From NCBI GenBank assembly GCA_915069725.1, contig CAJZFF010000090.1, positions 1-6,849 of the forward strand: a stretch of DNA of 6,849 bases, in the 5' to 3' direction. Shown in pieces: positions 1-5,938 of the stretch. The translations under genes and the position numbers were made by a program. The DNA comes from an uncultured Actinomyces sp. (lineage in GTDB: Bacteria > Actinomycetota > Actinomycetes > Actinomycetales > Actinomycetaceae). The notes under the pieces are model-generated. The model had not been told where the DNA came from. It was given only the letters and a program-made list of their open reading frames with translations, and ran no database searches. The stretch's first letter is position 1. Each line of letters opens with the position of its first letter.

Positions 1-1557
1 CAGCACCTGGATGTGCGAGCCGTCCACGTCGGCGTCAGAGAGGATGCAGACTTTGCCGTAGCGCAGGCCCGAGAGGTCAGGGGTGTCGCCCGCGCCGTGC
101 GGGTCCACGCCCAGCGCCACGGCGATGTCGTGGATTTCGGTGTTTTTGAACAGCAGGTCGCGCTCCACTTCCCAGGTGTTGAGCACTTTGCCGCGCAAGG
201 GCAGGATGGCCTGGGTTTCCTTGTCGCGGCCCATCTTGGCGCTGCCGCCGGCGCTGTCGCCTTCGACCAGAAAGATTTCGTTGCGGGCGGTGTCGCGGCT
301 TTCGCAGTCGGTGAGCTTGCCGGGCAGCACGGCCACGCCGCTGCCTTTGCGCTTTTCCACTTTCTGGCTGGCGCGCTGGCGCGTTTGCGCGGCGCGGATG
401 GCCAGCTCGGCCAGGCGCTTGCCGTGCTCCACATGGGCGTTGAGCCACAGCTCCAGCGCGGGGCGCACGTAGCCGGACACCAGGCGCAGCGCGTCGCGGC
501 TGTTCAGGCGCTCCTTGATTTGCCCCTGAAACTGCGGGTCGAGCACCTTGGCCGAGAGCACGTAGCTGGCGCGGGCGAACACGTCTTCGGGCATGAGCTT
601 GACGCCTTTGGGCAGCAGCGCGTGCAGTTCGATGAAGTTCTTGACGGCGTGAAACAGCCCGTCGCGCAGGCCGCTGTCGTGCGTGCCGCCGGCGGGGGTG
701 GGAATCAGGTTCACATAGCTTTCGCGCACGGGCTGGCCTTCTTCGGTAAAGGCCACGGCCCATTCGGCGCCTTCGCCTTCGGCAAAGCTGCCGTCGTCGC
801 GGCCGGCGTGGCCCGCGCCTTCAAACACGGGAATCACGGCGTCGGCGGGCAGCGTTTGCATCAGGTAGTCGCGCAGGCCGCCCTTGTATTGCCAGCTTTG
901 CCGCGTGCCGCGCTTTTCGTCGATGAAAGTGACGCTCACGCCGGGCATCAGCACCGCCTTGCTGCGCAGCAGGTGCGTGAGTTCGGCCAGGGGCAGCGCG
1001 GCGCTTTCAAAGTAGCGGGCGTCGGGCCACACGCGCACGGTGGTGCCTTGCTTGCGGTCGCCCGCTGCGCCGCCGTCATGGGCGGGGCGAACGGTCAGCG
1101 GCTCGGCCACGTCGCCGCCCGCAAAAGCCAGGTGCGCCACTTGTCCGTCGCGCCAGATCGTGGCCTCCAGCCGGGTGGACAGCGCGTTGGTCACGCTCAC
1201 GCCCACGCCGTGCAGGCCGCCGGAAAAGCTGTAAGCGCCGCCCGCGCCCTTGTCGAACTTGCCGCCCGCGTGCAGGCGCGTGAACACGAGTTCGGCCACG
1301 GGCGCGTTTTCTTCCGGGTGCAGGCCGAAAGGAATGCCGCGCCCGTCGTCTTCCACGCTGACCGAGCCGTCGGCGTGCAGCGTGAGCTTGATGCGCTTGC
1401 AAAAGCCGGCCAGGGCCTCGTCGGCGGCGTTGTCAATCACTTCCTGAATGATGTGCAGCGGCGTGTCGGTGCGCGTGTACATGCCGGGGCGCTGCCGGAC
1501 AGGCTCCAGCCCCTTGAGCACGCGGATGGAGCTTTCGGCATAGGCGGGTGTGGACAT
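1..1557 (-). CDS. parE: DNA topoisomerase IV subunit B (ParE), 3' end cut by window edge
   Basis: ParE is the ATPase subunit of topoisomerase IV, which decatenates daughter chromosomes and relaxes supercoils together with ParC. Reading leftward from the ATG at 1557-1555 gives 519 uninterrupted codons and no stop before the edge. Visible motifs are QEVIDNAADEA (about residues 38-48) and DDGRGIP (70-75) of the GHKL ATP site, GGLHGVG (113-119), and then the TOPRIM motifs EGDSAGGSAK and DADVDGSHI, the latter a few residues from the window edge. WPD, LPKGVKLMPED and DPQFQGQIKERL match E. coli-type ParE more than GyrB. Family members are about 630-660 residues, so only the last 110-140 should be missing. 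ATG 1557 is the only reasonable start, because the next Met lies inside the conserved RPGMY motif. No good Shine-Dalgarno is seen. Codon use is betaproteobacterial and unlike the genes to the right of 2040. Confidence 0.95.
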   Translation of the reverse strand, partial: MSTPAYAESSIRVLKGLEPVRQRPGMYTRTDTPLHIIQEVIDNAADEALAGFCKRIKLTLHADGSVSVEDDGRGIPFGLHPEENAPVAELVFTRLHAGGKFDKGAGGAYSFSGGLHGVGVSVTNALSTRLEATIWRDGQVAHLAFAGGDVAEPLTVRPAHDGGAAGDRKQGTTVRVWPDARYFESAALPLAELTHLLRSKAVLMPGVSVTFIDEKRGTRQSWQYKGGLRDYLMQTLPADAVIPVFEGAGHAGRDDGSFAEGEGAEWAVAFTEEGQPVRESYVNLIPTPAGGTHDSGLRDGLFHAVKNFIELHALLPKGVKLMPEDVFARASYVLSAKVLDPQFQGQIKERLNSRDALRLVSGYVRPALELWLNAHVEHGKRLAELAIRAAQTRQRASQKVEKRKGSGVAVLPGKLTDCESRDTARNEIFLVEGDSAGGSAKMGRDKETQAILPLRGKVLNTWEVERDLLFKNTEIHDIAVALGVDPHGAGDTPDLSGLRYGKVCILSDADVDGSHIQVL

Positions 1558-1580
1558 GGCGTGAAGGTGTTGCGGTGGCG

Positions 1581-1609
1581 AAAAAAGAAAGCCCGCCACG
1601 GCGGCGGGC
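1581..1609 (-). terminator. Rho-independent terminator just upstream of parE
   Basis: On the minus strand GCCCGCC (1609-1603), a five-base loop and GGCGGGC (1597-1591) form a perfect seven-pair GC stem, followed by TTTCTTTTTT (1590-1581). It lies about 50 bases after the stop codon at 1660-1662, so it most likely ends the transcript of the secreted-protein gene. Its T-run ends only 23 bases before the parE ATG. Confidence 0.8.
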
Positions 1610-1633
1610 GGGCATGAAAGGGCGGGCATGAAA
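1606..1633. repeat. Perfect 14-base tandem direct repeat
   Basis: GGGCGGGCATGAAA occurs at 1606-1619 and again at 1620-1633, head to tail with no spacer. A third partial copy, GGGCGGGC, starts near 1637. The repeat sits between the stop codon at 1660-1662 and the terminator hairpin, and its first copy overlaps the hairpin's outer arm. It looks like a small replication-slippage duplication. Confidence 0.85.
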
Positions 1634-1659
1634 AATGGGCGGGCCAGCGGGCCGGCCGC

Positions 1660-2022
1660 TTATTTGGCGATGCGCCAGCCTTCCTTGCTCTGGCTGTCCT
1701 TGAGCAGCAGCACGCGGCCCATGTTGGCGAAATAGCTGTTGCCGCCGCGCGTGGCGGCCATCATCACGCTGCCATCGGGAAAGCTGGCGGAAAACATTTC
1801 GGCCACTTTTTTGTCGGGCGAAAACAGCACATACACGGCCAGCGCGGGGTTGTCAGGGTCAGTCAGGCGGATGTCGGCCACGTCAAACACCTGCACGCAG
1901 GCCTTGCGCAGCTTGGACCACGTTTGCCCGGCCGAGGGCAGGCAGTCGCTTGGATCGCGCCCGCCGCCCGCCAGCGGCGCGGCTGGCGCCAGGTCTGCCT
2001 TGGCCACGGCTGGGGAATCGGC
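1660..2022 (-). pseudogene. 3' part of a betaproteobacterial secreted-protein gene (5' end missing)
   Basis: Residues about 330-449 of the fused frame form a separate module. A low-complexity Ala/Pro linker (AVAKADLAPAAPLAGGG) leads to RDPSDCLPSAGQTWSKLRKACVQVFD and then a beta-rich domain ending KEGWRIAK. The pattern C-(I/L)-PSAG-x-x-W-x(5)-C-(I/V)-x-x-F is one I associate with small exported proteins of unknown function in Bacteroidetes and Proteobacteria; the two Cys (356 and 371) could form a disulfide. Just before it lies Ala-Gln-Ala-Gln-Ala, typical of a betaproteobacterial signal-peptide end, suggesting that only the signal-peptide start is lost. Codons such as GAA, AAA and TTT match parE and differ from the flotillin half. 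The gene ends at TAA 1662-1660, with a terminator about 50 bases further on. The function is unknown to me. Confidence 0.65.
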
Positions 2023-3009
2023 CTGGGCCTGGGCCTCGGCGTCCAGGCGGGTGCGCTCGGCGTCGGCCTGGGCCCGTAGCAGCGCCTCGGTCTTGGAGGC
2101 CTGAGCCTCCTGCTCGCGCTGGTAGCGGGCGGCGTCGGCGGGCTTGCGCACCGTGGAGTCCAGCTCGCGCTCGGTCAGGGCGGCCTTGGCCTCGGCCGCC
2201 TCCTGCCCGATGATGGCGATCTCGCGCTCCTTGGCGGCGCGGGCGATCGGGCCGGCGGAGTCGGCGTCGGCCTGGGCCTTGTCCGTCTCGGCCTTGAGCT
2301 GGGCCTGACGCAGGGACAGGTCGCGCTCGCGCTCGGCGATCTGCTGACGGGAGGTGACCTCGGCGTCGCGGGCCTCGCGCTCGGCGTTGGCCCGCGCGAT
2401 GCGGGCGTCCTTCTCGACGCGCTGCTGCTCGGGCACACCCAGGGACTCGATGTAACCGCCGGCGTCGGTGATCTCGGAGACCTGGAGCATGTCGATCTCC
2501 AGACCCATGTTGGCCATGATGCTCTTGGCGTCGTCGAAGACGTTGCGCTGCAGGGCGTCGCGGTCGGAGATGAGGTCGGTGACCGTCATGTGGCCGATGA
2601 TCGAGCGCAGGGAACCGATGAGCGCCTCGCGGGCGGAGTCGGCGATGGCCTGGTCCGTGTTGGGCTTGCCCAGGAAGCGCTTGGCGGCGGCCCGCACCTG
2701 CTCGTCGGAGTCGCCCACCTTGACGGCGGCTACGGCGGCGACGTTGACGTTGATTTTGTTCTCGTCCTCGGCGGTGACCTTGAAGCCGATCGTGGTCTGG
2801 GTGAAGGGCAGGTACTGGATGGTCTGGATGACCGGCAGGACGAAGTCGCGTCCACCGGGGTGGACGATCTTGACCGTGCCCCGGTTCGATCCGGAGATCA
2901 GGCCGGTGAGGTTGGAGGGGACGACGACGATGCGGCTGAACAGGTAGGCGATCGCCGCCAGCACGATGATGGCGACGACGGCGATCAGGCCGATGAGTGA
3001 TACACCCAT
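1660..3009 (-). CDS. Flotillin-like SPFH membrane protein, joined in frame to a foreign tail
   Basis: Flotillins are membrane-anchored SPFH scaffold proteins that organise membrane microdomains. This 449-residue frame starts at ATG 3009-3007, preceded by AAAGGAA with a five-base spacer. Residues 3-25 form one hydrophobic anchor. Residues about 26-195 are a recognisable flotillin SPFH domain (VVPSNLTGLISG, PGGRDFVLPV, RFLGKP, IGSLRSIIGHMTVTDLISDRD, ISDAGGYIESLG-like). Residues about 200-328 are a charged, Ala/Glu-rich coiled coil beginning KDARIARANAERE. From about residue 331 the sequence stops resembling flotillin and becomes DSPAVAKADL... and a secreted-type domain (see the separate entry). 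Typical flotillins continue their coiled coil and an oligomerisation region to about 480-510 residues; that part is missing. The NfeD-like gene 99 bases upstream on the same strand is the usual flotillin partner. Flotillin identity is firm for residues 1-328; the fusion is probably an assembly artefact. Confidence 0.85.
   Translation of the reverse strand: MGVSLIGLIAVVAIIVLAAIAYLFSRIVVVPSNLTGLISGSNRGTVKIVHPGGRDFVLPVIQTIQYLPFTQTTIGFKVTAEDENKINVNVAAVAAVKVGDSDEQVRAAAKRFLGKPNTDQAIADSAREALIGSLRSIIGHMTVTDLISDRDALQRNVFDDAKSIMANMGLEIDMLQVSEITDAGGYIESLGVPEQQRVEKDARIARANAEREARDAEVTSRQQIAERERDLSLRQAQLKAETDKAQADADSAGPIARAAKEREIAIIGQEAAEAKAALTERELDSTVRKPADAARYQREQEAQASKTEALLRAQADAERTRLDAEAQAQADSPAVAKADLAPAAPLAGGGRDPSDCLPSAGQTWSKLRKACVQVFDVADIRLTDPDNPALAVYVLFSPDKKVAEMFSASFPDGSVMMAATRGGNSYFANMGRVLLLKDSQSKEGWRIAK
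2020..2040. other. Probable join between two unrelated genomes
   Basis: The minus strand here reads GCC GAG GCC CAG GCC CAG GCC (residues 324-330, AEAQAQA). To the right the frame is an actinobacterial flotillin coiled coil; to the left it is a betaproteobacterial exported protein followed by parE. Codon use changes at the same place. GGCCTGGGCC-type strings recur nearby in the flotillin half (about 2065 and 2270), so the tract is a low-complexity sequence on which short-read assembly could cross over. The exact base cannot be fixed because either parent could supply the repeat. Confidence 0.7.
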
Positions 3010-3108
3010 GCGGGTTCCTTTCTATGCGGGAAGGTGGGATGAAGGAGGACGGTGGGCAGACGGCGCTGCAACGGGTGGGGTGCGGTCCGTCAGCGGCTCC
3101 CGGTGGGC

Positions 3109-3612
3109 TCAGTCGCTGATCTGCTCCCAGGGGACGATGGCCAGGGTGGAGTCGACGGCGTCGAGCACCCAGGCGCTCTGCCCTGAGCGCAGCGGCTGCT
3201 CGGATCGTGCTGGCAAGGTGAGCTGGTGGCCGCGCGTGACGGCGCGAACCTCACCGCTGCCGTCCTTCCACCACAGGACGGTGACCTTCTCGCCGACCAG
3301 CTCCGCGGCGGTGGGCGGAGCCGTGTCCAACGGCATGGAGCGCCTGAGCCGGTTCCACAGCCAGCGCATGAGCGCACCGGATCCGAGGGCCGCTGCGGTG
3401 GGAACGCCCCACAGCACCGCCGCCGGCACCTGCGCGGCGGCCGAGCCCGTCGTCGCCGTCACCCCCATACCGATGGCGCCGAACACGGCCACCGGCAGAG
3501 CGAGGATCGGCACGAGCCCGTCGGGCAGGAGGGCGTCCAGCAGTCCGTCGAACAGGATGCCGGCCACCAGGACGGTGCAGCCGATGATCGCGCACCAGGC
3601 GAAGACGCCCAC
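3109..3612 (-). CDS. NfeD-like membrane protein, probable flotillin partner
   Basis: The product is 167 residues from GTG 3612-3610. Three hydrophobic segments (about 3-28, 33-54 and 61-83) are followed by a basic stretch (WNRLRR) and a C-terminal domain (about 103-163) reading ELVGEKVTVLWW ... GEVRA ... LTLPARSEQPLRSGQSAWVLDAVDSTLAIVP. That is the layout of short NfeD proteins such as Bacillus YuaF: membrane helices plus an OB-fold, with the alternating VxVxxVDxxxLxV-type strands typical of the domain. Such proteins are encoded beside flotillins and act with them in the membrane. The flotillin gene follows after 99 bases on the same strand. A GTG at 3651 would add 13 residues, but GGAAGGGAG lies five bases before GTG 3612, and the candidate promoter -10 box lies right before 3651, so the shorter start is preferred. 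The NfeD assignment rests on layout and motif memory. Confidence 0.75.
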   Translation of the reverse strand: MGVFAWCAIIGCTVLVAGILFDGLLDALLPDGLVPILALPVAVFGAIGMGVTATTGSAAAQVPAAVLWGVPTAAALGSGALMRWLWNRLRRSMPLDTAPPTAAELVGEKVTVLWWKDGSGEVRAVTRGHQLTLPARSEQPLRSGQSAWVLDAVDSTLAIVPWEQISD

Positions 3613-3655
3613 ACCAGCTCCCTTCCGCGCAGGCCCCTCGACCTCCGACACCTGG

Positions 3656-3682
3656 ATTCTGCCACGCAGGCCGGTACGTCAA
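3656..3682 (-). promoter_or_regulatory. Candidate promoter of the NfeD-flotillin operon
   Basis: On the minus strand TTGACG (3682-3677, five of six match to the -35 consensus) is followed after 15 bases by CAGAAT (3661-3656, four of six match to the -10). The spacer is shorter than the ideal 17. A transcript would start near 3649, leaving a leader of about 35 bases before GTG 3612 and excluding the GTG at 3651. Confidence 0.35.
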
Positions 3683-3848
3683 GCGGGGGTTGGGATGGGA
3701 AGAACAACCCAGTTGGACTCAGGCGCCGCGGGCGCGCGGCAGCCGACCGGAGTCCTGCAGGGGCTGCGCAGCCGAGGACCAGGACGTCGCCGTCGGGATG
3801 GCTGTCGCAGCAGAGGGGTTGGCGGGAATGGTCATGGTCTCCTGCATA

Positions 3849-3923
3849 GCCGGATCGGTCCTCTGCTCAGGGCCGGCCGGCCCCGGCGGAGCCTGCTGAC
3901 CCGGCAGAGCCGGCCGATCCGGC
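3849..3923. repeat. Large GC-rich interrupted inverted repeat
   Basis: GCCGGATCGG (3849-3858) is the exact reverse complement of CCGATCCGGC (3914-3923). Inside, CTCTGC (3861-3866) pairs with GCAGAG (3904-3909) and TCAG (3867-3870) with CTGA (3896-3899). The top holds the palindrome GGCCGGCC (3871-3878). Together they could fold a long stem of about 75 bases. There is no T-run on either side, and both neighbouring genes point away from it, so a simple terminator role is unlikely. Confidence 0.6.
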
Positions 3924-4001
3924 CACCCCGGTCGAAAGCACCCGGTTTACACTTCCCCATGACGGCCCCGTTGCTGACACAATGGGCCGCATCCGATCCA
4001 C

Positions 4002-4007
4002 AGGAGG
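4002..4007 (+). promoter_or_regulatory. Ribosome binding site deciding the start at 4013
   Basis: AGGAGG, a perfect Shine-Dalgarno core, sits five bases before ATG 4013. In-frame upstream candidates, including ATG 3959, have nothing comparable. Confidence 0.85.
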
Positions 4008-4012
4008 TCCCC

Positions 4013-5254
4013 ATGGCCCAGGACGCTTCACAGCGCTGGAACCGCACCGACGGCGTGCTCATCGCGCCGGGCACGACGCCGGAGGCGGTCGCCGACGCCT
4101 TCGCCGAGCGCGGGGTGGTCGTGCGCCTGGAGTGGTTCCCGGCCACCACCCACCTGCTCAGCCTGACCCTCATGACCGACGTCGAGGGCCGGGTCGCGGT
4201 GACGCCGCCCTCGCGCGGGGGTGTTGTGCCCGGCCCGAGCGTCAGCGAGCTCGTGGAGTCCCTGGCCCGGCAGTTCACGGCCGACGTCGCCGTGGGCCCG
4301 GCGGCCTTCAACGCCCTGCCCGACGACATCGAGCTGCCCTCGATCTCCCACCACGGCTCGGCCAGTGCCCGCACCGTGGTGATCTCCCCGATGAGCGCCT
4401 ACATGGTGCCGCTGCAGGCCACTCTGCTGGAGCGGCCCCTGGCGGTGGCCTCGACGCCGAGCCTGGACCGCCGCATCGTCATGTACTCCGGTGAGGGCAC
4501 CGAGCTGGGCACCTTCGGCTGGGACGAAGAGTCCCTGCCGGCCCTGGTGCTGACCTCCGACTCCGAGGACATGTCCATCCGCGCCATCCCCACTGGGGAC
4601 CCGGAGGACGACGCCGTCTTCTCCTGGGGCATGACGTCGCGCTACGTGTGGGGCGGGGTCAAGGAGCCCGGCCCGGCCCTGAGGTCCCTGGTGGACGAGC
4701 TCCTGGCGGACCTGACCGACGCGTCGGGGATCGTCGACGCCGTCCCGGGCGCGGACCTGGAGGCCGCGGCCGCCGCCATCGTCCAGCCCGGCATCGACGG
4801 TTTCGCTGCGATGCTTCAGGCCCTGGGCCTGCCCGACTGGGTGCTGGAGGTCCTCACCGGCCGCCTGGCGCCGGTGGAGGTTCCCGGCGTCGTCGTGCAC
4901 GAGCCGCGAGGGCTGTCCAACGCGGTGGGCCGCAGCGTGGGCCTGCTGCTGGCCGACCCCTCCACCCCGGGCTCGGCCTTCTGGCAGGGCTATGTGCGCA
5001 CGGTGACGGACAAGCCGTGGGCGGTGCGGGGCGCCGCGCTGCTCGAGGCGGGTCTGGGCGGGGCCCTCGTGGGGGCCGCCGTACGCCGTCGTCGCTCGAC
5101 CGGCAGCATCCCGGGCGGGATGGCGGCCGTGGGGGCCTTCCTGCTGGTGGACGCCATCACCGAGGTCTCACTGGCCTCCTGGACGCGTCACCGCGAACTG
5201 CGCCGCCGCGCCGACGAGGAGATGGCCCTGGTCGCCGAGGAGCTCGGCGCCTAG
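4013..5254 (+). CDS. Protein of unknown function with two C-terminal hydrophobic segments
   Basis: This is a 413-residue protein whose family I do not recognise. The start is ATG 4013, with AGGAGG at 4002-4007 and a five-base spacer; the frame stays open far upstream, but that part has no protein-like character. Residues 1-230 look like a soluble alpha/beta region, with hydrophobic strands such as VVVRLEWF, HLLSLTLM, RTVVISP and ALVLTSD spaced by acidic loops (TSDSEDMS, TGDPEDD). Residues about 225-285 are acidic and helical. Two hydrophobic segments (about 338-357 and 367-388), separated by a basic RRRRS loop, suggest a C-terminal hairpin in the membrane, followed by a charged helix (RHRELRRRADEEMALVAEE). 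No signal peptide is seen. It is divergent from the NfeD-flotillin pair and convergent with the TetR gene, 26 bases away, so it is probably transcribed alone. Codon use is strongly GC-ending, as expected for a native actinobacterial gene. Confidence 0.85.
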   Translation: MAQDASQRWNRTDGVLIAPGTTPEAVADAFAERGVVVRLEWFPATTHLLSLTLMTDVEGRVAVTPPSRGGVVPGPSVSELVESLARQFTADVAVGPAAFNALPDDIELPSISHHGSASARTVVISPMSAYMVPLQATLLERPLAVASTPSLDRRIVMYSGEGTELGTFGWDEESLPALVLTSDSEDMSIRAIPTGDPEDDAVFSWGMTSRYVWGGVKEPGPALRSLVDELLADLTDASGIVDAVPGADLEAAAAAIVQPGIDGFAAMLQALGLPDWVLEVLTGRLAPVEVPGVVVHEPRGLSNAVGRSVGLLLADPSTPGSAFWQGYVRTVTDKPWAVRGAALLEAGLGGALVGAAVRRRRSTGSIPGGMAAVGAFLLVDAITEVSLASWTRHRELRRRADEEMALVAEELGA

Positions 5255-5280
5255 AAGCGTCACACCGCAGGGCGGGCCGG

Positions 5281-5829
5281 TCAGTCAAGCCCCTCGAGGT
5301 AGGCCCTCAGCACCCTGCGAGCGTTCACGGGTGCCGCCTTGGCCGCCTGGTACATGAGCAGGGCGTCCACCAGCCCCACCAGGTCTGGAGCGTGAGCAGA
5401 GGCCTGGTTGACACCCGCAGCAAGGAGTACCCGCTCGGCCAGACGCGTCAGCGGCTGCCTGACCGGTGCTTCCGCCGTGAGCAGCTCCCGGAGCTCGACG
5501 TCGTCGCGCAGCTCGAACAGCAGAGCCCCACGCGCGGCCTGGGCGTCCGCACGCCGCGCCATATGCTCCAGGACGCCGACGACGATCTCGGCGGCCTCCT
5601 GCCGGCTGACCGACGCGGGGATCTCAAGGTCGTCGATATCAGCCTGTGACCCCTCGGAGAGACGGTTGACCACGAGCGCCAGCAGATCACGGCGAGTCCG
5701 GGCGTAGTAGGAGGTCGACCCGCGGGGCAGTCCCGCCTCCGTGTCGACCTGCAGATGAGTGAGGGCATGCACCCCGTCACGGGCGATGAGCCCGACCCCG
5801 GCGTCGCCGATGTGCTCCCTGCGCCCCAT
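5281..5829 (-). CDS. TetR-family transcriptional regulator
   Basis: The 182-residue product has the usual TetR length. The N-terminal DNA-binding domain covers about residues 3-50: REHIGDAGVGLIARDGVHALTHLQVDTEAGLPRGSTSYYARTRRDLL, with the helix-turn-helix around residues 24-44 and the family hallmark G-x-x-x-x-Y-Y-(x)-R/K at its end. The rest is a helical ligand-binding and dimerisation region (about 76-180) with no identifiable ligand. ATG 5829 is preferred because AAGGAG lies eight bases upstream. A longer frame from 5874 would begin inside the palindrome and lacks a ribosome site. The gene is divergent from the dehydrogenase gene at 5939, with about 110 bases between starts and the 34-base palindrome in the middle. 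Local repression of both genes, relieved by a small molecule, is the likely role (inferred from family and layout). Confidence 0.9.
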   Translation of the reverse strand: MGRREHIGDAGVGLIARDGVHALTHLQVDTEAGLPRGSTSYYARTRRDLLALVVNRLSEGSQADIDDLEIPASVSRQEAAEIVVGVLEHMARRADAQAARGALLFELRDDVELRELLTAEAPVRQPLTRLAERVLLAAGVNQASAHAPDLVGLVDALLMYQAAKAAPVNARRVLRAYLEGLD

Positions 5830-5862
5830 CGTGCCTGCTCCTTGCCTTCCGACCACAGCGAC

Positions 5863-5896
5863 CTCTACGATCATAGAACACTCTATGATCGTAGAG
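5863..5896. promoter_or_regulatory. TetR operator palindrome shared by two divergent promoters
   Basis: CTCTACGATCATAGA (5863-5877) and TCTATGATCGTAGAG (5882-5896) are exact reverse complements around the spacer ACAC. Each arm also contains a near-palindrome, CTACGATCATAG (5865-5876) and CTATGATCGTAG (5883-5894), whose centres are 18 bases apart, so it may be two stacked dimer sites. TATGAT occurs at 5884-5889 on the plus strand and at 5875-5870 on the minus strand and fits a -10 box (five of six) for each divergent gene. No strong -35 is seen. Regulator binding would cover both promoters. Confidence 0.85.
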
Positions 5897-5923
5897 ATCT
5901 ACGCGACGGCCGGATCAGGCCAT

Positions 5924-5930
5924 GAGGAGG
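5924..5930 (+). promoter_or_regulatory. Ribosome binding site for the GTG start at 5939
   Basis: GAGGAGG with an eight-base spacer precedes GTG 5939. It favours this start over ATG 5885, which lies within the operator and has no ribosome site. Confidence 0.8.
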
Positions 5931-5938
5931 CGACCGCA

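Larger units (their letters stand above)
3652..4012. other. Divergent intergenic region without a convincing gene
   Basis: Between the NfeD-like gene and the 413-residue gene lie about 360-400 bases with no recognisable protein or RNA gene. Short open frames here have no ribosome site or family resemblance. The region contains the candidate operon promoter (3656-3682), the large inverted repeat (3849-3923) and the Shine-Dalgarno of the rightward gene (4002-4007). TTTACACT near 3945 could hold a weak -10 for the rightward gene, but no matching -35 is visible. Confidence 0.5.

Noticed and set aside
13..1617. A 534-codon open frame on the plus strand, opposite parE
   Set aside because: It is the exact antisense of a parE gene with all catalytic motifs. 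Its His/Ala/Gly/Val-rich translation is the usual shadow of a GC-rich coding strand.
1660..3009. The fused 449-residue protein as a new flotillin architecture
   Set aside because: The codon use, neighbouring genes and protein affinity all change at the same repeat, so a chimeric join explains it better than a natural fusion.
3226..3899. Short plus-strand open frames in and near the divergent intergenic region
   Set aside because: They overlap the NfeD-like gene antisense or lack ribosome sites, and their translations do not look like folded proteins.
2966..4012. A long upstream in-frame extension of the 413-residue gene
   Set aside because: It runs antisense over the NfeD-like gene and the flotillin start, its translation is low-complexity Ser/Arg/Pro, and the perfect ribosome site at 4002-4007 marks ATG 4013.
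4028..4900. A 290-codon minus-strand open frame opposite the 413-residue gene
   Set aside because: It is rich in His, Arg and Gly, lacks a ribosome site and family resemblance, and is explained as a shadow of the GC-ending codons on the plus strand.
5759..5938. An upstream extension of the dehydrogenase gene
   Set aside because: It would run antisense through the TetR start and the operator. GTG 5939 has GAGGAGG and places the Rossmann strand at the N-terminus as expected.
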